From the NCBI GenBank assembly GCA_905235065.1, contig CAJOJR010000006.1, positions 1 to 43,324 of the forward strand: a stretch of DNA of 43,324 bases, given 5' to 3'. Position numbers and translations under genes: made by a program. Each line of letters begins with the position of its first letter. Within the stretch, counting starts at the first letter, position 1. Positions 43,204 through 43,324 of this stretch are shown here, piece after piece. Origin of the DNA: an uncultured Bacilli bacterium (GTDB lineage: Bacteria > Bacillota_I > Bacilli_A > RF39 > UBA660). The notes below the pieces were generated by a model. That model saw only the letters and a program-made list of their open reading frames with translations, was not told where the DNA came from and did no database searches.

Positions 43204-43324
43204 TTAAAGTCAAATTATTCCTTAATTCTTTTAATATTTTTAAATATTCTTCCTCTGCAGCATAAGCAACTCCTTTAAAAGATTGTTTTACTTCAACTTG
43301 CTTAACTATTGGAGCTGCTTCATT
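43196..43324 (-). CDS. Partial CDS (C-terminal end) of gene upstream of mtaB
   Basis: Open frame to window edge: NEAAPIVKQVEVKQSFKGVAYAAEEEYLKILKELRNNLTLNG*, overlapping mtaB start by 8 nt. Confidence 0.6.
   Translation of the reverse strand, partial: NEAAPIVKQVEVKQSFKGVAYAAEEEYLKILKELRNNLTLNG

Overview
A 43.3 kb AT-rich, mostly minus-strand chromosomal segment from a low-GC Firmicutes/Bacilli-like, apparently spore-forming anaerobe. TGA behaves as a stop, so it reads with code 11. Most of it is housekeeping: the hrcA-grpE-X-dnaK heat-shock operon with a CIRCE operator, anaerobic RNR (nrdD/nrdG), sigK, topA, spoVS, valS with a T-box leader, bofA, pyrG, purB, purA, tRNA-Met, luxS, an RlmD-like methyltransferase, recD2 and mtaB. 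A cell-envelope stretch (about 4.6-11.0 kb) holds dltA/dltC-like genes without dltB/dltD, a vanW-like gene, an Sfp-type PPTase, a membrane protein with a tandem D-X-N-A-T repeat, and an adjacent O-antigen ligase/Wzy-like protein. The strongest observations are: (1) the class III ribonucleotide reductase appears split, with the glycyl-radical loop (RRITGYL) on its own 49-aa ORF with its own SD, between nrdD and nrdG; (2) seven tandem D-[SA]-N-A-T motifs in a membrane-anchored protein next to a Wzy/O-ligase-like gene, suggesting a glycosyltransferase-acceptor pair; (3) valS is frame-disrupted by an apparent ~17-nt loss removing a conserved NWDP-type motif; (4) GrpE carries a seven-Cys CxC-rich N-terminal extension; (5) a candidate sRNA lies between pyrG and the rmlB-like gene. 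Family calls come from recognising sequence motifs by eye; no searches were run.
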